NCBI GenBank assembly: GCA_964487415.1
Contig: CAZAPQ010000017.1
Location: forward strand, 3,173-67,172
Reading direction: 5' to 3'
DNA: 64,000 nt
Origin: DRVV01 sp964487415
Lineage (GTDB): Archaea; Thermoproteota; Bathyarchaeia; Bathyarchaeales; Bathycorpusculaceae
Below, in pieces: positions 1 to 7,268 of the stretch (within the stretch, counting starts at the first letter, position 1; each line of letters begins with the position of its first letter). Both the position numbers and the translations under genes were made by a program. Under the pieces are notes generated by a model. That model ran no database searches, was not told the origin of the DNA, and was given only the letters and a program-made list of their open reading frames with translations.

Positions 1-210
1 CCAGAGGAAATGGAAGTTCTATCAGTCAGAGGAGGAGGAATACCTGGAATCCACTGGATAATAATTGCCGGCGCCTATGACATGATAAAAATTGAGCATG
101 TGGCCTTCTCCAGAAACATTTTCGCCCAAGGCGCCCTATATGCTGCAGAGTGGATAATTAAGCAGACAAAACCGGGAATTTACACGATGGAAGATGTCCT
201 AGGAGGATGA
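1..210 (+). CDS. dapB: 4-hydroxy-tetrahydrodipicolinate reductase, C-terminal part (cut by window start)
   Basis: DapB reduces the dihydrodipicolinate precursor in the diaminopimelate (DAP) route to lysine. Only the last 69 codons are present and the frame is open from base 1. The visible part carries the family's RGGGIPGIH segment and the C-terminal PGIYTMEDVLGG end, which is typical of DapB. It ends three bases before the aspartate kinase start and overlaps that gene's SD (AGGAGGATGA), so it is the upstream member of the lysine operon. The missing N-terminal part should hold the Rossmann fold. dapA is not in the window and may lie upstream. Confidence 0.9.
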   Translation, partial: PEEMEVLSVRGGGIPGIHWIIIAGAYDMIKIEHVAFSRNIFAQGALYAAEWIIKQTKPGIYTMEDVLGG

Positions 211-213
211 TAA

Positions 214-1407
214 ATGCGCACCGTTCCGAACAGGGTTGTCGTAAAGTTCGGAGGCGGCGAGTTAACAGATGGAAAAGCCTACAAAGAAGCGGCGAGAATG
301 GTTAAGGAGTCAGGTTTTAAGGAGATAGTCGTAGTAGTATCAGCAATGAAGGGAACCACAGACACTCTGGTAAAATGTGTTTCAGACATTGGAAATATTG
401 AGGACTCGGACTACGCGGATATAGTTGCCATGGGCGAGCGAACAAGCGCTAGAATTTTTAGCTCAGCCCTAAAATCTCTGGGCGTGAAGTCAACATACCT
501 CGATCCACAACAGGATGAATGGCCGATAATCACCGACTCCAACTATAAAGATGCCACGCCAAACCTAGATGAAACAAGGAGAAAAGTTAGGAAATATCTT
601 GAACCAATGCTTGGCGACTGCGTACCAGTCGTCTGTGGATTCATAGGCAAAGATAGAAACAATCGCATCACAACCCTTGGCAGAGGAGGAAGTGACATAA
701 CAGCCACGCTTCTAGGCAACTGCCTAAAAGCCGATGAAATCATCCTAGTCAAAAACACGAAGGGGGTTCTATCAGCTGATCCAAAATACGTTCCAAACGC
801 GAAACCTCTAGAAAAAATAACTGTTGAGGAAATGTTCTCCCTAGCCCAGGGAGGAGCAAAAATAATACATCCAGAAGCCCTAAGATATAAGCTTCCAACT
901 CAGAGACTCAGGGTTGTAGGCTTTCCAGGAAGTCTAACCTCCACCGGAACAGAAATAGTAGGCGTTTTCAGCGCTAACCCCGTTGACATAAGACGCCATC
1001 ATGGACTTGCAGCCATAACCCTTGTAGGCGACATAAACCCAATAACCTTAAGCAAAACATTTCAGGTTTTTGACGGAAGAAAAATTTTCGGCATGGGAAC
1101 CAGCAGAAACTCGCTAACAATTTTTGTAGAAGTGAAAAACCCAGAGCGAGTTCTGAACAAGATATATAGCCTAGACTACTTTAAAGCGGTAAGCCTTAAG
1201 GATAAAGTGGGCGCCATAGAGCTTGTAAGCCCGAAGTTTGTGGATTCCCCAGGATGGGTTGCAAAGGTTTCAGGAGCCCTAGCTGAAAAGGGAATAAATA
1301 TCCTTGAAGTTATCACGAATAAGGCTTCAATAACAGTTTTTGTGGATGAAGATAAAATGGAAGAAGCTTTAACCGCGGTTAAAGCTAAAATAAGCGAAGG
1401 CGCCTAG
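214..1407 (+). CDS. lysC: aspartate kinase 1, in the DAP-lysine operon
   Basis: Aspartate kinase (397 aa) phosphorylates aspartate as the first step to aspartate semialdehyde. Visible motifs are the N-terminal kinase strand (KFGGGEL, residues 11-17), GERTSAR (74-80) and LGRGGSD (155-161), followed by paired ACT domains from about residue 270, the usual site of allosteric feedback. The ATG has the SD AGGAGG 7 bases ahead. Two deviations stand out. The usual GG(T/S)S is GGGEL, and the usual TDVDG loop is VKNTKG (179-184). The other two aspartate kinases in the window keep the usual residues. Its place between dapB and lysA suggests it serves lysine synthesis. It may be active with altered kinetics, or a divergent paralogue. 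Confidence 0.9.
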   Translation: MRTVPNRVVVKFGGGELTDGKAYKEAARMVKESGFKEIVVVVSAMKGTTDTLVKCVSDIGNIEDSDYADIVAMGERTSARIFSSALKSLGVKSTYLDPQQDEWPIITDSNYKDATPNLDETRRKVRKYLEPMLGDCVPVVCGFIGKDRNNRITTLGRGGSDITATLLGNCLKADEIILVKNTKGVLSADPKYVPNAKPLEKITVEEMFSLAQGGAKIIHPEALRYKLPTQRLRVVGFPGSLTSTGTEIVGVFSANPVDIRRHHGLAAITLVGDINPITLSKTFQVFDGRKIFGMGTSRNSLTIFVEVKNPERVLNKIYSLDYFKAVSLKDKVGAIELVSPKFVDSPGWVAKVSGALAEKGINILEVITNKASITVFVDEDKMEEALTAVKAKISEGA

Positions 1408-1420
1408 ATAAGGGAACCTT

Positions 1421-2704
1421 ATGATCAAAAGTCCTCTGGAAAACGTTAACGGCGAACTATACATAGATGGCGTTTCAACATTGGAGCTAGCCAAAAGGTA
1501 TGGGACGCCACTATACGTAACGAGTGAGATAAAAATAAGAGAAAACTATCGACGTGTGAAGTCAGTCTTCCAAAAAAACTATGAAAGAACAAGGGTTCTG
1601 TACTCCGCTAAAGCAAATACAAACCTCTCAATACTAAAGATACTTAGAAGCGAAGGTGCAGGAATAGACGCTGTAAGTCCAGGGGAAATTTTCCTAGCCC
1701 TTGAAGCTGGATTCAAGCCAAACGATATATTGTACACAGGGACAAGCGTAGGCGAAGATGAGCTGGCATATGCGCTGGAAAAGGGAGTAACCATAAACAT
1801 TGACTCCATGTCCCAAGCTCAAAAACTCTTCAGAATCGCTACTCCAAAAAGGCTTTCTGTGAGGATAAATACTGAAATTGGGGCGGGACATCATGAATAC
1901 ACTATAACAGCCAGCAAAGTCTCCAAATTTGGAGTGGATGAAAAAACAGCCTTAGAAATCTATAAAATAGCTAAAGAGGCAGGTGTGGAGGATTTTGGAA
2001 TACATATGCATATTGGGTCAGGAATAATGCAGGCTGAGCCATACCTAAGGTCCATGGAAAAACTGCTTGACGTAGCCTCGAAAATCCATAACCAGCTGGA
2101 AATAGACTTTGATTTTATGGACATTGGGGGAGGCATAGGCGTTCCATACAGGCCGGGTGAAGAGGAATTAAACGTGGAAAAATTTGCTGAAACGCTGACA
2201 AGTCTATTTAAGCGAAAATTGTCTGAGCATTCCCTTGGTAAACCTGAATTATGGCTTGAACCCGGCAGATATATCGTAGCAGAGTCCACAATATTACTCA
2301 CAAGGGTAAATACGGTTAAAGAAACACCCCACAGAAATTTTGTTGGAGTAGACGCCGGATTCAATGTACTAATAAGACCAGCGATGTACGGATCCTACCA
2401 CCACATAATAGTCGCAAATAGGCTCAACGAAGAGCCAACTAAAATGTACGATATTGTAGGCCCCATATGCGAAACTGGAGATGTATTGGCCAAAGACAGA
2501 TTTCTTCCTAAAATTTCTGAAGGAGACATCATAGCCATATTAACAACCGGTGCCTACGGATACTCCATGAGCTCTCAATACAACTCTAGACCAAGACCAG
2601 CAGAGGTTCTGGTTAAAGATGGGAAACATGAGTTGATAAGGGAAAGGGAAACATTCCAAGACTTGTTGAGGGGGCAGAAAACAGCTTCATGGCTAAGGGA
2701 CTAA
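1421..2704 (+). CDS. lysA: diaminopimelate decarboxylase
   Basis: LysA is a PLP enzyme that decarboxylates meso-diaminopimelate to lysine. At 427 aa it has the usual length. The alanine-racemase-like barrel shows the PLP lysine in YSAKANTN (K64), a glycine-rich GGGIG phosphate-binding turn, and GPICETGDV with the active-site cysteine near the C-terminal beta domain. It lies 13 bases after aspartate kinase 1, and its end overlaps dapF by 16 bases, so it is in the same operon. Confidence 0.95.
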   Translation: MIKSPLENVNGELYIDGVSTLELAKRYGTPLYVTSEIKIRENYRRVKSVFQKNYERTRVLYSAKANTNLSILKILRSEGAGIDAVSPGEIFLALEAGFKPNDILYTGTSVGEDELAYALEKGVTINIDSMSQAQKLFRIATPKRLSVRINTEIGAGHHEYTITASKVSKFGVDEKTALEIYKIAKEAGVEDFGIHMHIGSGIMQAEPYLRSMEKLLDVASKIHNQLEIDFDFMDIGGGIGVPYRPGEEELNVEKFAETLTSLFKRKLSEHSLGKPELWLEPGRYIVAESTILLTRVNTVKETPHRNFVGVDAGFNVLIRPAMYGSYHHIIVANRLNEEPTKMYDIVGPICETGDVLAKDRFLPKISEGDIIAILTTGAYGYSMSSQYNSRPRPAEVLVKDGKHELIRERETFQDLLRGQKTASWLRD

Positions 2705-3531
2705 GGTTCTGGAAGATGCATGGCTTGGGAAACGATTACATAGTCATCAATAACATGGATGGCAGGATAAACTCTGAAACCATGTCAGAACTTGCAAAGA
2801 CACTTTGTCAAAGAAGATATTCCGTAGGCGCGGATGGACTGTTATTCGCATGCAAATCAGAAAAAGCTGACATTAAAATGCGGATATTTAACCCGGATGG
2901 CTCTGAGGCGGAAATGTGCGGCAATGGAATACGTTGCCTTGCAAAGTTCTGTTATGAAAATAGAATAACCAAGAAAAGGGAGATGACCATTGAAACCTTA
3001 GCCGGAATAAAAAGGATTTGGTTATACACAGACGAACTAGGCAAAGAGGTAAAAACTGTGAAGGTTGATATGGGAGAACCCTCCTTTGAAAGAGAAGCCA
3101 TACCAATGCTTGGCAAGGGCAAATTTATAGATGAAGAACTTGAAGTTGATGGCGAGAGGTATAAGGCTAGCTGCGTATCCGTGGGCAATCCTCACTGCGT
3201 GATATTCACCGAAGAAATTGATCATGTTCCAGTTGAAGAAATAGGCCCAAAAATAGAGCATCATGAACTTTTCCCGAAAAGAGTGAACGTTGAGTTCGTC
3301 CAAGTGATAAGCCCAAAAGAGATAAAGATCCGCGTCTGGGAAAGAGGTGTCGGAGAAACTTTAGCCTGCGGCACAGGCGCATGCGCAAGCGTTGTAGTAA
3401 GCCACATCCTAGGCAAAACTGATAAAAAGGTTAAGGTAAACCTCCTAGGAGGATCCCTTGAAATATATTATGATGGGAGAATATTCATGGAAGGACCTGC
3501 GGTTAAAGTGTTTGCCGGAAAGTTGTTTTAG
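2689..3531 (+). CDS. dapF: diaminopimelate epimerase
   Basis: DapF interconverts LL- and meso-diaminopimelate without a cofactor, using two cysteines. Both are visible: CGNGIRC (C77) in the first half and ACGTGACAS in the second. The N-terminal KMHGLGNDYIVI is the family signature. At 280 aa the length is normal. Its start overlaps the end of lysA by 16 bases, implying translational coupling. Confidence 0.95.
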   Translation: MAKGLRFWKMHGLGNDYIVINNMDGRINSETMSELAKTLCQRRYSVGADGLLFACKSEKADIKMRIFNPDGSEAEMCGNGIRCLAKFCYENRITKKREMTIETLAGIKRIWLYTDELGKEVKTVKVDMGEPSFEREAIPMLGKGKFIDEELEVDGERYKASCVSVGNPHCVIFTEEIDHVPVEEIGPKIEHHELFPKRVNVEFVQVISPKEIKIRVWERGVGETLACGTGACASVVVSHILGKTDKKVKVNLLGGSLEIYYDGRIFMEGPAVKVFAGKLF

Positions 3532-3551
3532 CGGCTGATGGGGGAAACTTT

Positions 3552-4724
3552 ATGTTTGAGTTTTCAGAACGGGTTAAGAGGCTTCCACCATACATCTTCT
3601 TTGAAATAGAAAAAATTCTTGAAACAAAGAGACGCGCAGGGGAAAACATAATATCCTTAAGCATAGGAGACCCCGATCTGCCTACACCGCAGTTTATACT
3701 GGATGCACTGAAAGAGGAAAGCGCAAACCCTGAAAATCATGGCTACTCCAACAGCAGAGGAGAACTTGAATTCAGGGAAGCTGTAGCCTCATGGATGAAA
3801 GAAAGATTCAAAGTGGATGTCAACCCGGAAACAGAAGTAACTGCCTTAATAGGGTCAAAGGAGGGAATAAATCATCTGGCAAGAGCGTTCTTAAATCCAG
3901 GGGACAATGTTATAATCCCAAGCCCAGGCTACCCAGCTTACTTCAATGGTGGAGTAATACTTAACGATGCTGAACCTATCTTTATGCCGCTGCTAAAGGA
4001 AAATTCCTTTCTCCCAAAAGCTGAGTTTATAGCTTCCGTAAAGGCTAAGATGATATTCCTAAATTATCCAAACAATCCAACAGGCGCAGTGGCGGATAAA
4101 AAGGTTTTAAAGGAAATCGTTGAGGTTGCACGGGAAAATAACATCATCATATGTTACGATAATGCATATTCAGAGATAACCTTTGGAGGGTATAAGGCGC
4201 CAAGCATACTTGAAATAGACGAAGCCAGGGACATTGCAGTTGAGCTACATTCATTCTCTAAAACCTTCAGCATGGCGGGGGATAGAATAGGCTTCGCCGT
4301 TGGAAACCGAAGGCTCATTGAAGGCATCGTAAAGGTTAAGTCACAGGTAGACTCAGGACAACCAAAATACATACAGCGAGCAGCCATACGGGCCTTGCAA
4401 AGCTATGTAAATGGAGAACCGCCGGAGGAGATCAGAAGAAACATTATGACATACTGGGAAAGAGTGAAGTTTTTAGCTGAAAGGATTAAAGAAATAGGGC
4501 TTGATTGTGAAATTCCAAGGGGAACATACTACGTGTGGGCCTTTTGCGGAGAGGATTCCATGCAGTTCGCAAAGAAACTCCTCGATGCCGGTGTAGCTGT
4601 AACGCCTGGAATAGGTTTCGGAAAATATGGTGAGGGTTTCATAAGATTTTCAGCCACTATACCCATCAAAGACATCGAAGAAGCCTGTAGAAGACTGGCA
4701 AAAATAAGGAGATCTTCCAAATAA
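3552..4724 (+). CDS. dapL: LL-diaminopimelate aminotransferase (class I/II aminotransferase)
   Basis: This fold-type I PLP aminotransferase (390 aa) most likely makes LL-diaminopimelate directly from tetrahydrodipicolinate, bypassing the succinyl or acetyl intermediates. Visible are NYPNNPTGA (about 170), the PLP lysine in SFSKTFSMAGDRIGF (about 232) and a C-terminal arginine region. No dapC, dapD or dapE is present, and it is the last gene of the dapB-lysC-lysA-dapF run, which supports the DapL assignment over a general aspartate aminotransferase. An SD (GGGGA) precedes the ATG. A spacer of about 230 bases holding the aromatic leader follows. Confidence 0.8.
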   Translation: MFEFSERVKRLPPYIFFEIEKILETKRRAGENIISLSIGDPDLPTPQFILDALKEESANPENHGYSNSRGELEFREAVASWMKERFKVDVNPETEVTALIGSKEGINHLARAFLNPGDNVIIPSPGYPAYFNGGVILNDAEPIFMPLLKENSFLPKAEFIASVKAKMIFLNYPNNPTGAVADKKVLKEIVEVARENNIIICYDNAYSEITFGGYKAPSILEIDEARDIAVELHSFSKTFSMAGDRIGFAVGNRRLIEGIVKVKSQVDSGQPKYIQRAAIRALQSYVNGEPPEEIRRNIMTYWERVKFLAERIKEIGLDCEIPRGTYYVWAFCGEDSMQFAKKLLDAGVAVTPGIGFGKYGEGFIRFSATIPIKDIEEACRRLAKIRRSSK

Positions 4725-4776
4725 GGGAACCCTATCGCCAATCTTAGAAAAATATTTCAATAAAATACCAGAAATC

Positions 4777-4797
4777 TTTTTATACTGGAATTATAAA
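4777..4797 (+). promoter_or_regulatory. TATA elements of the aromatic operon
   Basis: Two TATA-like boxes are seen: TTTTTATA at 4777-4784 and TTATAAA at 4791-4797. With the usual archaeal spacing of about 25 bases, the first would start RNA near 4805-4810 and the second near 4818-4822, almost at the leader ORF start. The first choice keeps the whole leader RNA structure; the second would give an almost leaderless message. Confidence 0.55.
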
Positions 4798-4808
4798 CCA
4801 ATTTAGGC

Positions 4809-4873
4809 AGCGTGTTAAGGAATGCCCAACGACTCGCTAACCTTACTGGTTAAATGCTCCACAGGAACACGCT
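4809..4873 (+). promoter_or_regulatory. 5' structure of the aromatic leader RNA
   Basis: AGCGTGTT (4809-4816) is perfectly complementary to AACACGCT (4866-4873), forming an 8-bp closing helix around the first half of the leader ORF. Inside it TAACC and GGTTA form a small hairpin around 4838-4853. A ribosome translating the leader up to the Phe codons (4873-4881) would have to open this helix, so its state could report ribosome position. Pairing was read by eye and not computed. Confidence 0.5.
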
Positions 4874-4902
4874 TCTTCTTTAAACGCTATTATTATTACT
4901 AA
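4822..4902 (+). CDS. aromatic-operon leader peptide with Phe and Tyr codon runs
   Basis: This is a 26-codon ORF. It starts with ATG, and an in-frame TAA at 4816 excludes an earlier start. It ends in codons for FFFKRYYYY and then TAA. Seven of the last nine sense codons are Phe or Tyr (TTC TTC TTT, TAT TAT TAT TAC). AAGGA touches the ATG, so initiation may be leaderless-like rather than SD-driven. The ORF sits between a TATA box and a hairpin with a T-run (4906-4941), immediately before an operon that makes chorismate, prephenate and the tyrosine precursor. By analogy with bacterial leaders such as pheL, it probably acts by being translated, with ribosome stalling under Phe or Tyr shortage. 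That role is inferred. Confidence 0.8.
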   Translation: MPNDSLTLLVKCSTGTRFFFKRYYYY

Positions 4903-4905
4903 ACG

Positions 4906-4941
4906 GGCTGAAACGGTCTAAAATTCCGTTTTAGCCTTTTT
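4906..4941 (+). terminator. attenuator-type terminator hairpin of the aromatic operon
   Basis: GGCTGAAACGG (4906-4916) pairs with CCGTTTTAGCC (4926-4936) in an 11-bp stem with one G-U pair and a 9-base loop, followed by TTTTT (4937-4941). It begins three bases after the leader peptide stop. A ribosome held on the last Tyr codons (4888-4899) would cover the 5' arm, while release at the stop would free it. Archaeal RNA polymerase can terminate on T-runs, so this is a plausible attenuator. Sequestration of the aspartate kinase 2 start region is an alternative role. Confidence 0.75.
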
Positions 4942-4953
4942 GGGGTTGATTTT

Positions 4954-6210
4954 ATGAAGAATGTTGAAAATATTCCGAAAAGACTTGTAGTCAAATATGG
5001 CGGAAGCAGCCTTGCAGACAGTGATAGAATACAGGCGGCCGCCGTGGCAGTAGCCAGAGAATCAGCAAGGGGCGCACATATAGCCGTTGTAGTCTCAGCC
5101 ATGGGAAAGACCACAGATCAGCTTCTCCACGTGGCCAGAAATGCCTCCAGAGGAAATATCAATGGAGAGGATTTAGACGAGGTTCTATCTATGGGTGAAC
5201 GCACCAGTGTCAGAATTTTCGCTGCGACACTAAGAGCTCATGGCTTAAAAGCCCGCCACTTCGACCCATCGGATGATGATTGGCCCATAATAACCGACAA
5301 CATTTTCTCTAACGCAAATCCCATTCTGGAAGAGTGTGAAAGAAGAATTCGGCAGCATGTACTTCCCTTATTTAATGAGGGGGTTGTACCTGTCATCGCT
5401 GGTTTCGTAGGGAAGACTGTTGATGGAAAAATAACAACATTGGGAAGAGGGGGCAGCGACACAACAGCCTTCATTCTAGCTAAGGCACTAGATGCAAATG
5501 CAGTTATATTAGTCACTGATGTTGATGGAATAATGACGGCGGATCCGAAAATCGTAAAGAATCCTCAAAGAATCCGTGAAATCGACGTGAACACCCTTGT
5601 TGGACTAGCCGACGCCGGAACCAAATTTATACATAGAAAGGCCTTAAAATATAAGGATCCAAAAATAAACGTTAGAGTTATCTCATACCAGCATGGCGAA
5701 CTTAACAAAGATGGCACTGTGATAAGTGGGGGCCTAGAAACCGAGCTGAATGTCACCTTAGCCAGTCAGCAGCCCATCGCGTCAATAACTGTTGTAGGCC
5801 ATGGATTGTCACAAATGCCAAATGTTATTGGTGAACTTATCGGGAAGGTTAAAAATCACTCAGCACTTTTAGGATCATCCCTAGATCATAACTCAATGGT
5901 GTTATTCGTTTCAGAACACAATAATATAGAGCAGCTAATCAACGAGGTTCATGAAACAATTTTAGGATGCCAAGAAGCCGTCGCCATGTCTGTAAGGCGA
6001 AACCTAGCTTTTCTCAGGGTCAGCGGTGTAGGCCTAGAAGAGACTCCTGGCTTAATAGGAAAAATTTCTGAACCCCTTAGGCTTCATGGAATAAACATTT
6101 ATGGTATTTTGACAAACACTTCAAGCATACTTCTCTTTGTTAATTGGGAAGAGCGGGAAAAGGTTTTAGGTTTGATTAAAAGTTCTCTGGGATTAAATGG
6201 AGGCGAGTAA
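4954..6210 (+). CDS. lysC: aspartate kinase 2, first gene of the aromatic operon
   Basis: This 418-aa aspartate kinase has canonical motifs: KYGGSSL (14-20), VVVSAM (45-50), GERTSVR (81-87), LGRGGSD (163-169) and TDVDGIMTADP (188-198), then paired ACT domains from about 280. It is the first structural gene behind the Phe/Tyr leader and overlaps asd. In archaea lacking the DAHP route, aspartate semialdehyde feeds aromatic synthesis through 2-amino-3,7-dideoxyheptulosonate. A kinase under aromatic control therefore most likely supplies that pathway, not lysine or threonine. Function from motifs is secure; pathway dedication is inferred from position. Confidence 0.92.
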   Translation: MKNVENIPKRLVVKYGGSSLADSDRIQAAAVAVARESARGAHIAVVVSAMGKTTDQLLHVARNASRGNINGEDLDEVLSMGERTSVRIFAATLRAHGLKARHFDPSDDDWPIITDNIFSNANPILEECERRIRQHVLPLFNEGVVPVIAGFVGKTVDGKITTLGRGGSDTTAFILAKALDANAVILVTDVDGIMTADPKIVKNPQRIREIDVNTLVGLADAGTKFIHRKALKYKDPKINVRVISYQHGELNKDGTVISGGLETELNVTLASQQPIASITVVGHGLSQMPNVIGELIGKVKNHSALLGSSLDHNSMVLFVSEHNNIEQLINEVHETILGCQEAVAMSVRRNLAFLRVSGVGLEETPGLIGKISEPLRLHGINIYGILTNTSSILLFVNWEEREKVLGLIKSSLGLNGGE

Positions 6211-6211
6211 A

Positions 6212-7249
6212 ATGTTAAAGGCAGCTGTTTTAGGAGCAACGGGAATGGTGGGCCAAATATTCATACGCCTTCTAGACGGCCATCCATGGTTCGAAACAGC
6301 AGTAGTAGCGGCATCCGAGAGGAGTAGCGGTCAGAAGTACAAAAAGGCGGCCAACTGGAAAATGCCGACACCAATACCTGAACGTGTGGCAGACATGGAA
6401 GTCGTTGATGTCACACCTCAAGCAGTTAAGGACGTGGATCTTGTATTTTCAGCACTGCCTGCGGATATAGCAGGAAAGGTCGAAGAGGAATTTGCAAGGG
6501 CAGGGTACATAGTCCTAAGCAACGCATCGTCCCATAGGATGGATCCCGATGTACCGCTGCTTAACCCAGAGGTAAATGGAGATCACATAGTGCTCATTGA
6601 TGAACAGCGGAGAAGGAGAAAGTGGGACGGCGCCATCGTTACAAATCCAAACTGTAGCACCGCAATCATGACATTGTCTTTGAAACCCATATACGATGCA
6701 TTTGGAATTAACAGGGTAATCGTTTCAACAATGCAGGCCCTCTCAGGAGCTGGTTACCCAGGAGTAGCTTCTCTAGACATTGTGGACAATGTGATACCAT
6801 TCATCAGAAACGAGGAAGAGAAAATGCAGACAGAAACCTTAAAAATGCTTGGAAAACCCTCAAAGCCGGCTGATTTTAAAGTTTCAGCTAGCTGCCACAG
6901 GGTAGCGACTCTGGACGGCCATATAGAAGCTGTTTTCGTTGAAACAAGAAGGGAAGCCGCTCCGGAGGATGTTGCAGAGGCCATGAGAAAGTTTATCGGT
7001 GAGCCGCAAAAACTTAAACTTCCAACAGCTCCGGCAAAACCCATAGTTGTGAGAACCGAAGAGGACAGGCCACAGGTTAGGCTGGATCGCATGGAAGGAA
7101 ATGGAATGAGCGTTGTTGTCGGCAGAATAAGAAAGGATCAGGCTCTCGGCGGCGTCAAATACATTGTGTTGGGACATAACACCATCAGAGGAGCTGCGGG
7201 TTGCAGTATTCTCAACGCCGAATATCTAAGGGCCAAGAAGTACCTATGA
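6212..7249 (+). CDS. asd: aspartate-semialdehyde dehydrogenase
   Basis: Asd reduces aspartyl phosphate to aspartate semialdehyde with NADPH. A Rossmann motif GATGMVG lies at 9-15 and the catalytic cysteine is in NPNCSTA (C148), as in the archaeal/fungal-type enzyme; at 345 aa the length is normal. An ATG at 6197 is possible, but the ATG at 6212 has GGAGG 8 bases ahead and gives the natural N-terminus MLKAAVLGATG, so I chose it. It is coupled to aspartate kinase 2 and is the only asd in the window. It could therefore also supply the threonine, lysine and homocysteine branches. Confidence 0.95.
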   Translation: MLKAAVLGATGMVGQIFIRLLDGHPWFETAVVAASERSSGQKYKKAANWKMPTPIPERVADMEVVDVTPQAVKDVDLVFSALPADIAGKVEEEFARAGYIVLSNASSHRMDPDVPLLNPEVNGDHIVLIDEQRRRRKWDGAIVTNPNCSTAIMTLSLKPIYDAFGINRVIVSTMQALSGAGYPGVASLDIVDNVIPFIRNEEEKMQTETLKMLGKPSKPADFKVSASCHRVATLDGHIEAVFVETRREAAPEDVAEAMRKFIGEPQKLKLPTAPAKPIVVRTEEDRPQVRLDRMEGNGMSVVVGRIRKDQALGGVKYIVLGHNTIRGAAGCSILNAEYLRAKKYL

Positions 7250-7268
7250 GAGGAACGTTTAAGGTTGA

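Noticed and set aside
1960..2364. Antisense open frames such as this 134-codon one within lysA, and others over carB, leuB and ilvD
   Set aside because: They mirror the codon bias of the strong genes on the other strand, have no SD or family motif, and overlap them entirely.
4801..4880. A tRNA or tRNA-like gene in the aromatic leader, suggested by the 8-bp stem and inner hairpin
   Set aside because: There is no T-loop consensus, D-arm or discriminator layout. The leader ORF and terminator account for the region.
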